Positions 52,060-60,775 are shown, numbered from the stretch's first letter. The stretch: 64,000 nt of DNA from Pseudodesulfovibrio sp. zrk46 (GCF_012516435.1 NZ_CP051216.1:1738001-1802000), one strand, 5' to 3'. A program made the numbers and translations. The notes: generated by a model not told the origin, from the sequence alone.

Positions 52060-52938
52060 ATGTCTGCAACTACCACCGCATATCTCAATCTTGTTCTGGC
52101 CATGGTCATCGTGGGCAGCTCCGTGGTGGCCGGAAAGATCATGGTGGCAGAATTGCCCGTCTTCCTCTCCTCGGCCATCCGCTTCGCCCTTGCCCTAGTC
52201 GTCCTGCTCCCGCTCATAAAAGTGCACGAAGGCGGCCTTCCAGCTATCTCTCGCCGTTCCTGGGTCATGCTCGCCCTGCAATCCCTCTGCGGTTCGTTCC
52301 TCTTCACCGTCTTCCTGCTCTACGGCCTGACGTTTACCGCACCATCCAGCGCAGGTATTGTCACGGCCACCACCCCGGCCTGCATGGGTGTCATCGCATG
52401 GCTCTTCCTTAATGAGAGACCATCCAACCGTGCCAGCCTCGGTATCATCCTTTCCGTCGCTGGCGTTATCGTCATCAATCTCGTCCAGGATTCCGGTGGC
52501 GTAACCGGCAGCAATCCTCTCTTAGGAAACCTGCTCGTACTCGGCGCCGTCATCTTCGAGTCGCTGTTCCTCCTCATGAGAAAGACCGTCCCCGAACCGC
52601 TTTCACCACTGGCCGTCTCCACAATCATCTCCCTGTTCGGTCTCCTCTGGTTCCTTCCTGTTGGCCTCTACGAATTGACAACCACCGATCTCGCTGCCGT
52701 CTCCACAACAGGTTGGCTGACTGTCGTCTACTACGGCCTCGGCATAACCGTTCTCGCCTACCTCTTCTGGTTCGCAGGCATTACTAAAGTCCCGGCCTCC
52801 ACAGCCGGAGTCTTCACCGCCGTCATGCCAGTATCCGCACTGATCCTCTCCGCCCTCATCCTCGGTGAACCCATCGGCTGGGCTCAACTAACAGGCTGCG
52901 CTTGTGTCCTCGGCGGAATAGTCATGATCTCAAAGTAA
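52060..52938 (+). CDS. EamA/DMT-family transporter paired with the AraC regulator
   Basis: The 292-residue membrane protein has ten predicted helices in two EamA repeats. Marks are LAMVIVGSSVVAGKIMV at the start, SSAIRFALALVVLLPLI, TFTAPSSAGIVTATTPACMG and, in the second repeat, VPASTAGVFTAVMPVSALIL. It is not a close copy of the EamA protein at 20768. It lies 24 bp after the AraC gene, on the same strand. Likely export of a small metabolite is inferred from family and context only. Confidence 0.88.
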   Translation: MSATTTAYLNLVLAMVIVGSSVVAGKIMVAELPVFLSSAIRFALALVVLLPLIKVHEGGLPAISRRSWVMLALQSLCGSFLFTVFLLYGLTFTAPSSAGIVTATTPACMGVIAWLFLNERPSNRASLGIILSVAGVIVINLVQDSGGVTGSNPLLGNLLVLGAVIFESLFLLMRKTVPEPLSPLAVSTIISLFGLLWFLPVGLYELTTTDLAAVSTTGWLTVVYYGLGITVLAYLFWFAGITKVPASTAGVFTAVMPVSALILSALILGEPIGWAQLTGCACVLGGIVMISK

Positions 52939-52997
52939 AACCCACCGAGCAGCAGGGTACCTCTACAAGGCCCAGTGCCCGCGCGAATGCGCCACCA

Positions 52998-53158
52998 AAA
53001 AGTTTAGGAAAAGGAGGGGATGGGGGTCTATCTCTGCTGTCGACATCTCTAAGACCGAACAAGTTCGGCCTAAGAGCTGACGCGGGGGAAGGGGAGGAAA
53101 GAACCCTTTTCAAAGGGTTTTTCCTCCCCTTCCCCCAGCCGCCGGAGGCTGCCGCAAA
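52998..53158 (-). repeat. Family-B terminator repeat carrying insert D
   Basis: The minus-strand copy runs from GCCTCCGGCGGCTGGGGGAA through an AACCC..GGGTT hairpin to CCTAAACTTTTT. At 53027-53082 it is interrupted by a segment of about 56 bp starting TCTATCTCTGCTGTCGACATC and containing a CCGAAC/GTTCGG hairpin. The related copy at 60874 lacks this insert. Confidence 0.75.
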
Positions 53159-53169
53159 ACGGCAAAAAG

Positions 53170-53208
53170 AAATCCGCCCTGACCGACGACAGTCGATCAG
53201 GGCGGATT
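53170..53208 (-). terminator. tyrS terminator
   Basis: AATCCGCCCTGA pairs with TCAGGGCGGATT, and TTCTTTTTG follows on the minus strand. Nearly the same stem (AATCCGCCCTG/CAGGGCGGATT) follows the acyl-CoA synthetase at 60992. Confidence 0.88.
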
Positions 53209-53228
53209 AAATTATTATCTGTAACTGA

Positions 53229-54509
53229 CTAGCCCTTGGTGATCAGGCCGTAGTTCTTCTTGCCTTTACGGATGATGAGCATCTCATTGGCGATGAAATC
53301 GGTATCAGCGATTTCCTGACCGTCTTCGAAACGCTCGCCGTTGATGTAGACGCCGCCAGCCTTGATGTCCTTGCGGGCCTGGCCCTTGGACTTGACGAGA
53401 CCGAGGTCCACCAACATCTGGGGCAGATCGGGAACGTCGCCGGGTGCGTAACGGAAGTTGGGAGCGGACTCGAGCGCGGAACGCAGAGTGCCGGGATCAA
53501 CTGCCTTGAGATCACCCTTGCCAAAGAGTGCCTCGGTGGCTGCCAGAACACGATCCAGCTCGTGCTGGCCGTGAATCATGCGGGTGACTTCCTCGGCCAG
53601 ACGCTTCTGCGGGATGCGCAGATGCGGTGCCTCTTCCATCTCCTTCTCAATGGCCTTGATTTCGGCCTCGTTGAGGAAGGTGAAGATCTTCAGGAACTTG
53701 ATGACGTCGCGGTCATCAGTGTTGATGAAGTACTGGTAGAAGGCGTAGGGCGAGGTGAGCTCGGCATTCATGTATACGGCGTTACCTTCGGACTTGCCGA
53801 ACTTCTTGCCGGATGCAGTGGTGATGAGCGGGAAGGTCAGGGCGAATGCTTCGGCCTGGTCGCCTTCGTGGGCTTCGCGGCGGCGAATGAATTCGCAACC
53901 TGCGGTGATGTTGCCCCACTGATCGCCACCACCGATCTGCAGCTTGCAGTTACGGTTCTTGTAGAGATGGTAGAAGTCATAAGACTGGAGGATCATGTAG
54001 GAAAATTCGGTGTAGGAAATACCGACTTCGTCACGGCCGATGCGGCCCTTGACGGATTCCTTCTGGAGCATCCAGTTGATGGTGAAGTGCTTGCCCACGT
54101 CGCGCAGCAACTCGATGGCAGTCATGTCCTTGGTCCAATCGTAGTTGTTGACGATGTCGGGGCGCTCATTGGTGTTGCGCTCGACGAAGCGGCGAACCTG
54201 AGCCTTGATCTTCTCAAGGCGCTCTTCCATCATCTTGGGATCGGAAAGCTCGCGTTCCTTGTCCTTGCCGGAGGGATCGCCGATGCGACCGGTGGCACCA
54301 CCCATCAGGTAGAGCGGGTTGTGACCGGCGCGCTTCATGCGCACCAGGCAGAGAAGGGGAACCAGGTTACCAATGTGCAGGGATTCGGCAGTCGGGTCAA
54401 AGCCGCAATACATGGTGGCGCCAGGCTGAGACAGATACTCGCGTACCTTCTCTTCGTCAGAAACCTGATTGATAAGCCCCCGCCATTTCAAATCGTCGTA
54501 AATATTCAT
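53229..54509 (-). CDS. tyrS: Tyrosyl-tRNA synthetase
   Basis: The 426-residue class I synthetase charges tRNA-Tyr. The N-terminal YCGFDPTAESLHIGNLVPL contains the HIGH equivalent (HIGN). The KMSKS equivalent is KKFGKSEGNAVY. The C-terminal S4 RNA-binding domain (about 355-426) includes LVKSKGQARKDIKAGGVYIN. GAGGAATCG precedes the ATG. It is the last gene of a minus-strand series after the YmdB-like phosphoesterase, with a 56-bp gap. Confidence 0.96.
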   Translation of the reverse strand: MNIYDDLKWRGLINQVSDEEKVREYLSQPGATMYCGFDPTAESLHIGNLVPLLCLVRMKRAGHNPLYLMGGATGRIGDPSGKDKERELSDPKMMEERLEKIKAQVRRFVERNTNERPDIVNNYDWTKDMTAIELLRDVGKHFTINWMLQKESVKGRIGRDEVGISYTEFSYMILQSYDFYHLYKNRNCKLQIGGGDQWGNITAGCEFIRRREAHEGDQAEAFALTFPLITTASGKKFGKSEGNAVYMNAELTSPYAFYQYFINTDDRDVIKFLKIFTFLNEAEIKAIEKEMEEAPHLRIPQKRLAEEVTRMIHGQHELDRVLAATEALFGKGDLKAVDPGTLRSALESAPNFRYAPGDVPDLPQMLVDLGLVKSKGQARKDIKAGGVYINGERFEDGQEIADTDFIANEMLIIRKGKKNYGLITKG

Positions 54510-54565
54510 CGATTCCTCATGTATTTTGCGTCAATCGCGTAATCCAGCCGCGTCTTGCGGCATCC

Positions 54566-55342
54566 TTAATTCTGCCGGTAGGTCGCCATGGAAAGCGCCC
54601 GCCCGGTCGTATCATCTATGTCAAAAATCGCGCCTTGTAAAATACCTCTTCCGGAGGCTGCCTCGAGCTGTCTGGGCAACCCGGTGAGGTAACGGTCCAG
54701 AATGATTTCCGGCTTCATGCCGAGGCAGGAATCCTCGGCTCCGCACATACCCAGATCGGTCAGATAGGCAGTGCCCCCGGGCAGGACCTTGGCGTCGTTG
54801 GTCTGGACATGCGTGTGGGTGCCGACCATGGCGGAAACCTTGCCGTCCAGAAAATATCCCATGGCGATCTTTTCGCCTGTGGCCTCGGCGTGGAAATCCA
54901 CCAGTTGAACCGGGATGTCGGCAGGAAGCTCGTCCAACACGGTCTCGATGGAGGCAAAGGGGCAGTCGATGGGCGGCATGAAGGTGCGGCCGATGATGTT
55001 GATGACTGCCACCTTGGGGAAGCCGGTTTTTTCGAATACGGCGACGCCGCTGCCGGGCAGGTGGTCGGCGTAGTTGTGCGGACGTACGATGCGACCATCC
55101 TTATCCAGCATATTGTAGAGGTCTTTGTACTTCCAGATATGGTTGCCGCCGGTGATGCCGTCCACGCCTGCCTTGAAGAATTCTTTGGCGTGCTTGGTCT
55201 TGAGACCGTAGCCGCCGCTGGCGTTCTCGCCGTTCACGAACACGAAGTCTGCTTCCAACTCCTTTCGGATGCGGGGAAGATTCTCTGTCAGGGCCCGACG
55301 GCCCGGGCGACCTACTACGTCGCCGAGGAAAAGTATGCGCAT
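54566..55342 (-). CDS. ymdB: YmdB-family metallophosphoesterase
   Basis: I place the start at ATG 55342 (MRILFLGDVVG), giving 258 residues; the longer frame upstream is a low-complexity artefact. Metal-binding motifs are GDVVGRPGR, VNGENASGGYG, GITGGNHIWK and the double histidine in VGTHTHVQT. Proteins of this family hydrolyse 2',3'-cyclic nucleotides. In Bacillus the gene follows rny, as it nearly does here (cheR lies between). AAGGAA precedes the start. The location next to RNase Y fits a role in RNA turnover signalling. Confidence 0.9.
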   Translation of the reverse strand: MRILFLGDVVGRPGRRALTENLPRIRKELEADFVFVNGENASGGYGLKTKHAKEFFKAGVDGITGGNHIWKYKDLYNMLDKDGRIVRPHNYADHLPGSGVAVFEKTGFPKVAVINIIGRTFMPPIDCPFASIETVLDELPADIPVQLVDFHAEATGEKIAMGYFLDGKVSAMVGTHTHVQTNDAKVLPGGTAYLTDLGMCGAEDSCLGMKPEIILDRYLTGLPRQLEAASGRGILQGAIFDIDDTTGRALSMATYRQN

Positions 55343-55498
55343 ATGTGTGGCGTTCCTTTGGGGGAGGGAAATCAGGAGTGGATACCGCCCTGCGGGCGGG
55401 GCTGTCTGGTGATTTCGCCTCCGGCGGGCAAGAACTCGCGCCCTTGCATCCCGCTTGTGCACCTTTGGTGCAGATTGTTTTCGTCGTCGTGAATGTAA

Positions 55499-55529
55499 TT
55501 GCCCCGGTTCAGATAGTAAACCGGGGCAA
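55499..55529 (-). terminator. cheR terminator
   Basis: TTGCCCCGGTT pairs with AACCGGGGCAA around a 9-base loop, about 30 bp after the cheR stop. There is no long T-run, so termination may be partial. Confidence 0.7.
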
Positions 55530-55557
55530 GGAAGGAATAATCATCCTGTGGTTAACG

Positions 55558-56481
55558 TCAACCCACTCGTTGGAAAACCGTGGGGGCAACCTGTCTGAGT
55601 GGCAGCTTCATGCCGGACAGGGATTCTGAGTGGCCGATGAACAGGTAGCCGCCGGGCTTGAGGTTGTTACAGAACTTGTTGAACAGCACCACCTGTGTGG
55701 AGCGATCGAAATAGATGACCACGTTGCGGCAGAAGATGATGTCCTGCTTGTCCTGCAACTGAAAGTTGTCCATGAAATTAAGGCGCTGGAAGCGAATCTT
55801 GTTGCGCAGCACGGAATCGATCTTGATGAGTGGCTTTGCCTTGTTCTTGCTCTTGAGCACATACTTCTTCTTCATTTCCATGGGGATTTCGTCGGCCTTT
55901 TCCATGGAGTAGATGGCACGCTTGGCTTTCTCAAGAATTTCAGCGGAAATATCAGTGGCCATAATGGTGTAGTCAAAGCCGTTGTGCTTGGCTCCGAACT
56001 CGGACAGGACCATGGCGAGAGTGTAGGGCTCTTCGCCACTGGAGCAGCCTGCACTCCACATCTTCAGGGGAGCGCCACGGCCAACGCCGCGTCGCCACAG
56101 GTCAGGCAGCACGATATTGTTGATGATATCCCAGTGCTTGGGCTCACGGAAAAAATGCGTGGTGTTGGTGGTGACAACGTCAATGAGGTGGCGCCGCTCC
56201 ATCTCGCGGCCCTTTTCGGAAAAAACGTAATCGCAATATTCCTTATAGGAATGCATGCCCAGCGCGCGCAGGCGCTTCTGGAAACGTGACTGAAGAAGCA
56301 CCTTCTTGGTAGGTGGCATCTTGATGCCGAATTCGCTCTGGATCAGCTCGGAAAAGCGTGCGAATTCCTTGTCCCCCATTTCGGCACGGAAGAGGCTCAT
56401 GGATTTCTTCATGGAATCGTTCAGGCCCTTTTCGTCTAAGACTGCGATCTTTTTGGTTGTCTTGCCATTATTTGCGGTCAT
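55558..56481 (-). CDS. cheR: Chemotaxis protein methyltransferase CheR
   Basis: The 307-residue product methylates glutamate residues of chemoreceptors using SAM. An N-terminal helical CheR-N domain (about 35-95) leads into the Rossmann domain. Marks are VVTTNTTHFFREPKHWD, the SAM loop MWSAGCSSGEEPYTLA, ATDISAEILEKA, FCRNVVIYFD and YLFIGHSESL. A polar N-terminal tail of about 30 residues is extra. No other che gene is near, so it lies outside the main chemotaxis operon, between rny and ymdB on the same strand. Confidence 0.94.
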   Translation of the reverse strand: MTANNGKTTKKIAVLDEKGLNDSMKKSMSLFRAEMGDKEFARFSELIQSEFGIKMPPTKKVLLQSRFQKRLRALGMHSYKEYCDYVFSEKGREMERRHLIDVVTTNTTHFFREPKHWDIINNIVLPDLWRRGVGRGAPLKMWSAGCSSGEEPYTLAMVLSEFGAKHNGFDYTIMATDISAEILEKAKRAIYSMEKADEIPMEMKKKYVLKSKNKAKPLIKIDSVLRNKIRFQRLNFMDNFQLQDKQDIIFCRNVVIYFDRSTQVVLFNKFCNNLKPGGYLFIGHSESLSGMKLPLRQVAPTVFQRVG

Positions 56482-56622
56482 TGTCTGTCTTCTCCGCGTC
56501 GGCTCAGTATATAGTTGTCAGCCGTGCTCAAATACTATGCCTCAAAAAAGATGCGACGCGCCATGATAATCTGCATAGGTGCGCAAGAATTTAACGTTTT
56601 CGCCCTCGGTTGGCGGCATCGG

Positions 56623-56657
56623 AAAAAAAAGCCCGGTTCCGAGAGCGGAACCGGGCT
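56623..56657 (-). terminator. rny terminator
   Basis: AGCCCGGTTCC-GCTCTC-GGAACCGGGC followed by TTTTTTTT on the minus strand is a strong intrinsic terminator, 12 bp after the rny stop. Confidence 0.92.
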
Positions 56658-56668
56658 GAATGATCGCG

Positions 56669-58225
56669 TTATTTCGCGTACCCGACGGCACGCTTCTCGC
56701 GGATGACCGTGACCCGGATCTGGCCAGGGTAGGTCATGTTGTTTTCGATCTTTTCCGCGATGTCCTTACACAGAACATAGGTGTTCTCGTCTCCGATCTT
56801 GTCGGAGTCCACCATGACGCGGATTTCGCGGCCTGCCTGAATGGCGTAGGCCTTGGACACGCCGTCGAAGCTGGTGGCCAGGCCTTCCAGCTCTTCAAGG
56901 CGCTTGACGTAGTTCTCAAGCAGCTCTTTACGTGCACCGGGACGTGCGCCGGACAGGGAGTCGGCAGCCTGAACCAGATTGGCCAGGATGGACATGGGCG
57001 GCGTGTCTTCGTGGTGCGCGGCAATGGCGTGGATGATATCCTTGGATTCGCCGTGCTTTTTGGCCAGGTCTGCGCCGATGATGGCGTGGGGGCCTTCGAT
57101 CTCGTGGTCGACGGCCTTGCCGAGGTCGTGCAGCAGGCCCGCGCGCTTGGCTTCCTTCTCGTTGAGGCCGAGCTCAGCGGCCATGACGCCACAGAGGAAG
57201 GCTACTTCCATGGAGTGCTGCAGCACGTTCTGGGAGAAGGAGGTGCGGTAGTGCAGGCGGCCCAGCAGATTGACCAGCTCGGGATGGATGCCGTGCACGC
57301 CAACGTCGAAGGTGGCCTGCTCGCCGATTTCCTTGAGCTTGGTGTCCATCTCGGACTCGACCTTGCGGACGATCTCCTCGATGCGGGCCGGGTGAATGCG
57401 GCCATCGTGGATCAGGCGTTCCAGAGCCTGCTTGGCGACTTCGCGCTTGAGCGGGCTGAACGCGGACAGAACCACGGTCTCGGGGGTATCATCGATGATC
57501 AGATCGACGCCGGTGGCGGCTTCAAGGGCGCGGATGTTGCGGCCCTCGCGACCGATGATGCGGCCCTTCATATCTTCGGAGGGCAGGGTCACGGCAGTGA
57601 CGGTCTGCTCGCCTGCATAGTCGCCCGCATAACGCTGCAAGGCCAAAGAAAGTACTTCCTTGGCCTTTTTGCTGGCATTTTCCTTGGCCTCCATTTCGAT
57701 GTTGCGAATCATCTTGGCGGCTTCGTGGCGGGTGCGGGATTCGATCTCGGTCATGAGGCTTTCTTTGGCCTCTTCGACGGTCAGCCCAGAGATTTCCTGC
57801 AGCTTGCGCTCATGCTCGTCAGCTTTATATTCGAGTTCTTCCTCGATGTCGCCGAGTTGCTTTTCCTTTTTGATGAGCTGTTTTTCCAGCTCAACGATCT
57901 GGGCTTCCTTGTCAGCGACTTTTTCGCGCTTGGAATCCAGACGTTCCTCTTTGGAATGCAGGCGTTTTTCTTCACTTTTCAGCTGGGTTTCGCGGTCTTT
58001 GAACTCGCGCTCCAGCTCTTTCTTCTGACTGTAGATTTCGTCCTGAGCCTGGAGGCGTGCTTCCTTTTTAAGGGCTTCGCTCTCCTTGCGGGCTTCGGAA
58101 ACAATACGTTCTGCCAGCCCCTGTGAGTCGGAAATCTGTTTATCTGAAATGTATCGCTGCAGTAGATAGCCGGTCCCCAGCCCGACCCCTACGCCTGCAC
58201 CGATCATGGCGATTTCGGTTAACAT
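56669..58225 (-). CDS. rny: Ribonuclease Y
   Basis: The 518-residue endoribonuclease has one N-terminal membrane helix (about 3-22), a long charged coiled coil (about 30-190), a KH domain ([20 protein letters not shown] near residue 220) and an HD phosphohydrolase domain ([16 protein letters not shown], with AAHHED). It starts turnover of many mRNAs at the membrane. GAGGAGAACCCC precedes the ATG. It follows the 6S RNA gene and zapA. Confidence 0.97.
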   Translation of the reverse strand: MLTEIAMIGAGVGVGLGTGYLLQRYISDKQISDSQGLAERIVSEARKESEALKKEARLQAQDEIYSQKKELEREFKDRETQLKSEEKRLHSKEERLDSKREKVADKEAQIVELEKQLIKKEKQLGDIEEELEYKADEHERKLQEISGLTVEEAKESLMTEIESRTRHEAAKMIRNIEMEAKENASKKAKEVLSLALQRYAGDYAGEQTVTAVTLPSEDMKGRIIGREGRNIRALEAATGVDLIIDDTPETVVLSAFSPLKREVAKQALERLIHDGRIHPARIEEIVRKVESEMDTKLKEIGEQATFDVGVHGIHPELVNLLGRLHYRTSFSQNVLQHSMEVAFLCGVMAAELGLNEKEAKRAGLLHDLGKAVDHEIEGPHAIIGADLAKKHGESKDIIHAIAAHHEDTPPMSILANLVQAADSLSGARPGARKELLENYVKRLEELEGLATSFDGVSKAYAIQAGREIRVMVDSDKIGDENTYVLCKDIAEKIENNMTYPGQIRVTVIREKRAVGYAK

Positions 58226-58401
58226 GGGGTTCTCCTCTTATATATAATGTTGACAGACTTTGGGCGGTCTGTTTTCGCCTACAGGCAGCGCAAGAGTTTG
58301 CACGGCACGCGAAGCGTACAAGAAGAGAAGGATGCTAATGCAACTGTCGGTGAAATATTGGCTGGCTAATGTATATATCTATTTACCGGTCATCCGGTTT
58401 G
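58226..58401 (-). other. Leader between 6S RNA and rny
   Basis: The stretch starts with a CCGGATGACCGG hairpin just after the predicted 6S 3' end, which may terminate or process that RNA. AT-rich TATATATAAG close to the rny start could be a -10 region, but it would leave a leader of under 20 bp. I see no reading frame on this strand. Confidence 0.4.
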
Positions 58402-58588
58402 GAAAAATCCCCGGGAGGCCGTGTTACCTGTTTGTTTAGAACCTGGTATGTCCAGGTGGGCACGGCTCGCGCACCTTTAGGCTTCCCGATTCGAGTCGGG
58501 CCTGCTCACCGGCACGCTGGAGCGCTAACCCTTTGTCAGAGCATTGGTTCAATAACACTCCGGGCAATCACAAACGCCCCAGGGTAAT
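58402..58588 (-). ncRNA. ssrS: 6S RNA
   Basis: The minus strand between zapA and rny has the 6S RNA signature: a closing stem made from CCCTGGGGC at the 5' end and GCCTCCCGGGG at the 3' end; a central region with CGGTGAGCAGGCCCG, a GATTCGAGTCGGG-type hairpin and AAGCCTAAAGGTGC; then CCCACCTGGACATACCAGG. These match E. coli 6S RNA segment by segment (GGTGAGCAT, GAAGCCTTAAA, TTCACCTTGAACCAAGGG). The position next to zapA is the conserved genomic location. 6S RNA binds sigma70 RNA polymerase as a promoter mimic in stationary phase. The ends are estimates within a few bases. Confidence 0.88.
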
Positions 58589-58603
58589 TTCTTTTGCCTG
58601 ACC

Positions 58604-58885
58604 TCAATCCTTCCTATCATCGGCCTGGATTGATTCGGTCTTGTCCAAAATCTCTCCGATCTTCTCTTCCAGCTGCACAAGTCTTGTAGTGCTGACCAAA
58701 TAATCGTCGGCGAGGCTGAGAAGCAGAAAAGTTAGCGCCTTTTCCTTGCTCAGATCACCGGCCCCGGCGGTCAGCTCCTTGTACTTTTGTTCAAGATATT
58801 CCTGTGCAGCATTGATACGGTCGTTTTCCGCATCCGTCTTGAAGGAAATATCAAGACCAAACAGGTTCAACGTGTAGCGTGGCAT
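58604..58885 (-). CDS. zapA: Cell division protein ZapA
   Basis: The 93-residue product promotes FtsZ-ring assembly. An N-terminal beta-strand head (YTLNLFGLDISFKTDAEND) is followed by helices with RINAAQEYLEQKYKEL and ALTFLLLSLADDYLVSTTRL. The charged tail is coiled coil, as in ZapA tetramers. It begins 12 bp after the stop of the ZapB-like gene and its stop lies about 15 bp from the 6S RNA 5' end. Confidence 0.93.
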   Translation of the reverse strand: MPRYTLNLFGLDISFKTDAENDRINAAQEYLEQKYKELTAGAGDLSKEKALTFLLLSLADDYLVSTTRLVQLEEKIGEILDKTESIQADDRKD

Positions 58886-58897
58886 TGTTTCTCGCTG

Positions 58898-59074
58898 TTA
58901 TTCCAGCTCGTTCTGGATTTTCTCCAAAAGCGTGTCGATGCGAGATTCAATGTCGCGCCGCTTATCCCGTTCGGCTTCGACTTCCTCCCTCAAGCGCTGA
59001 TTTTCGTCCTTTAAATCGATAATTTTATTTAACAACTTTCCGAAACGTTCTTCAAGTTGGTCGACAATTTCCAT
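58898..59074 (-). CDS. ZapB-like 58-residue coiled-coil protein
   Basis: The frame opens at ATG 59074 and reads MEIVDQLEERFGKLLNKI, then DLKDENQRLREEVEAERD, and ends ERDKRRDIESRIDTLLEKIQ plus NELE. The whole protein is one parallel coiled coil, in the style of ZapB. AAGGA lies about 12 bp upstream, which is rather far. It sits between glmU (37 bp) and zapA (12 bp) on the same strand. ZapB partners with ZapA at the division ring, so the context supports the assignment. Because it is so short it is easily missed. Confidence 0.8.
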   Translation of the reverse strand: MEIVDQLEERFGKLLNKIIDLKDENQRLREEVEAERDKRRDIESRIDTLLEKIQNELE

Positions 59075-59111
59075 ACTTTGTATTTATCCTTGTACTTGTT
59101 AAAAATCAATC

Positions 59112-60485
59112 TCATTTTTTAAGCTTGCGCTCGATGTTTCGCTGCTTGCCGCGCGCGATGCCGGCGCCTTCGTCCGGCACATCGCGGGTAATGGTGGAAC
59201 CCGCGCCCACCAATGCTTCGCGGCCAACGGTCACTGGGGCCACAAGGGCGGTGTTGGAGCCGATGAAAGCCCCGTCGCCAATGGTGGTTTTGAATTTGTT
59301 TTTGCCGTCATAATTACAGGTGATTGTTCCGGCGCCAATGTTGGCTCCCTTACCCACCTCGGTGTCGCCCAGATAGGTCAGATGGCTCGCCTTGGAGCCC
59401 TCGCCCAGCACGGCCTTTTTCATCTCGACAAAGTTGCCGACTCGTGCGCCGTCTTTGAGCACCGCACCCGGACGCAAACGGGCATACGGACCAACCCACG
59501 AATTCGGGCCGACCTCGGCTCCTTCGATGTGGCAGAACTGCTTGATATCGCAGCCAGCCTCAAAGGTGGAGTCGGTGATATAATTATAAGAACCCATGCG
59601 TGCGCCAGCTTTGACTACGGATTTGCCGTAGATCTCGCAGTGGCCGAAAATCTCCACGCCCGGCTCTACCGTGACGCGAGGGCCGATGATGACAGTCTGC
59701 GGATTGTGGACCAGCACGCCCTTGTCCAGCAGATCTTCCACGATCATGCTGCGCAGGGCGTTCTCGGCATGTACCAGTTCACGCGGGCTATTGATGCCCA
59801 TGAGGCTCAGATCATCACCGCACTGTACGCCTTCGACCTTCAGGCCGCGAGCTACAGCAAGGCCCACCAGATCGGTGATGTAGTATTCACCGCTGGCATT
59901 TTCATTCTTGAGTTCGTCGAGCAGGGCCTCAATGGTCTCCACCTTGAGCAGGTAGATCCCGGCGTTCACTTCACCAGTGACAGGGCCGTGCTTGTTGATA
60001 TCGTAATCCTTGGCTTCCACGATGGCCGTGATACGGCGATCTTCATCACGCACCACGCGGCCGAATGCGCCCGCATCCTTGGGGGTGATGGTCATGAATG
60101 CCAGGTCGTTGCTCCCGGCAACAGCGGTCAGCCGTTCCATGGCCTCGGTCTTCACCAGCGGGGTGTCGCCATTGATCACCGTGCAATGCGTGGCGCCACT
60201 TTTTTTCACAGCGTCCCAAGCAACCTGCAGGGCGTGCCCGGTTCCCAGTTGTTCGGCCTGCAGCACGAAGCTGCCAGCCTTTTCCGGGAACGCCGCTTCC
60301 ACCTGATCAGCGCCGTGGCCAATCACAGTCAGGATATTTTTGCTGAACAGCGGCTCCAGTGCTGCATACACGTAGTACAGCATGGGTTCGTTCAGGATCG
60401 TTTGCAGCACCTTCGGTTTTGCCGAGTGCATGCGAGTGCCCTTGCCAGCAGCAAGAACAACAGCAGTAACGGACGTTTCAGACAT
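59112..60485 (-). CDS. glmU: Bifunctional GlmU (GlcNAc-1-P uridyltransferase / GlcN-1-P acetyltransferase)
   Basis: I place the start at ATG 60485, with GGAG 8 bp upstream, giving 457 residues; an ATG 18 bp earlier overlaps that site. The N-terminal pyrophosphorylase domain shows VVLAAGKGTRMHS and the GTGHALQVAW loop. The C-terminal left-handed beta-helix has many hexapeptide repeats and the acetyl-CoA site (HLTYLGDTEVGKGANIGAGT, then CNYDGKNKFKT). The enzyme makes UDP-GlcNAc for peptidoglycan and lipid A. It heads the cluster with zapB-like, zapA, ssrS and rny. Confidence 0.96.
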   Translation of the reverse strand: MSETSVTAVVLAAGKGTRMHSAKPKVLQTILNEPMLYYVYAALEPLFSKNILTVIGHGADQVEAAFPEKAGSFVLQAEQLGTGHALQVAWDAVKKSGATHCTVINGDTPLVKTEAMERLTAVAGSNDLAFMTITPKDAGAFGRVVRDEDRRITAIVEAKDYDINKHGPVTGEVNAGIYLLKVETIEALLDELKNENASGEYYITDLVGLAVARGLKVEGVQCGDDLSLMGINSPRELVHAENALRSMIVEDLLDKGVLVHNPQTVIIGPRVTVEPGVEIFGHCEIYGKSVVKAGARMGSYNYITDSTFEAGCDIKQFCHIEGAEVGPNSWVGPYARLRPGAVLKDGARVGNFVEMKKAVLGEGSKASHLTYLGDTEVGKGANIGAGTITCNYDGKNKFKTTIGDGAFIGSNTALVAPVTVGREALVGAGSTITRDVPDEGAGIARGKQRNIERKLKK

Positions 60486-60594
60486 ATTTTGTTCTCCGTT
60501 CATACGGTTTTCGTCGATGTTCGTTCTATCGATTCGGGCAAAATACAGCGTTGGAAAGAAAAGGACAAGAAAAGTTGTCGTTTCTGTGTGCTTC

Positions 60595-60775
60595 CGGCAG
60601 CGCTGCCGCGGGCCTCCTCGCCGGAGGGGGCGTCTATCGCTGCTGTCTACATCCGTAAAGCTCGAAGACTCGCTAACGGCTGAAGCCCGACTGCTTAAGA
60701 ACCCTTTGAGAAAAGGGTTCTTAAGAATCTCCTAAACTTTATATAGCTTGCTTCGCTCGAGTTATTTCGAGAATC
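60595..60775 (+). repeat. Family-B repeat carrying insert D, plus orientation
   Basis: The hairpin CTTAAGAACCCTTT / AAAGGGTTCTTAAG lies at 60694-60725, followed by CTCCTAAACTTTATATAGCT and GCTTCGCTCGAG. Between the CGCCGGAGGGGGCG flank and the hairpin, 60633-60686 holds an insert of about 54 bp starting TCTATCGCTGCTGTCTACATC. It is the same insert type as at 53027. It has no plus-strand gene to terminate. Confidence 0.7.

Noticed and set aside
51196-52938. AraC-EamA pair as a recently acquired island
   Set aside because: It is flanked by repeats and differs slightly in codon use, but there is no integrase, attachment site or clear composition break, so the case is too weak.
58480-58500. TTCGA-type loop resembling a tRNA T-arm (GATTCGAGTCGGG)
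   Set aside because: There is no acceptor stem, anticodon arm or CCA context. The hairpin fits the internal stem of 6S RNA on the minus strand.
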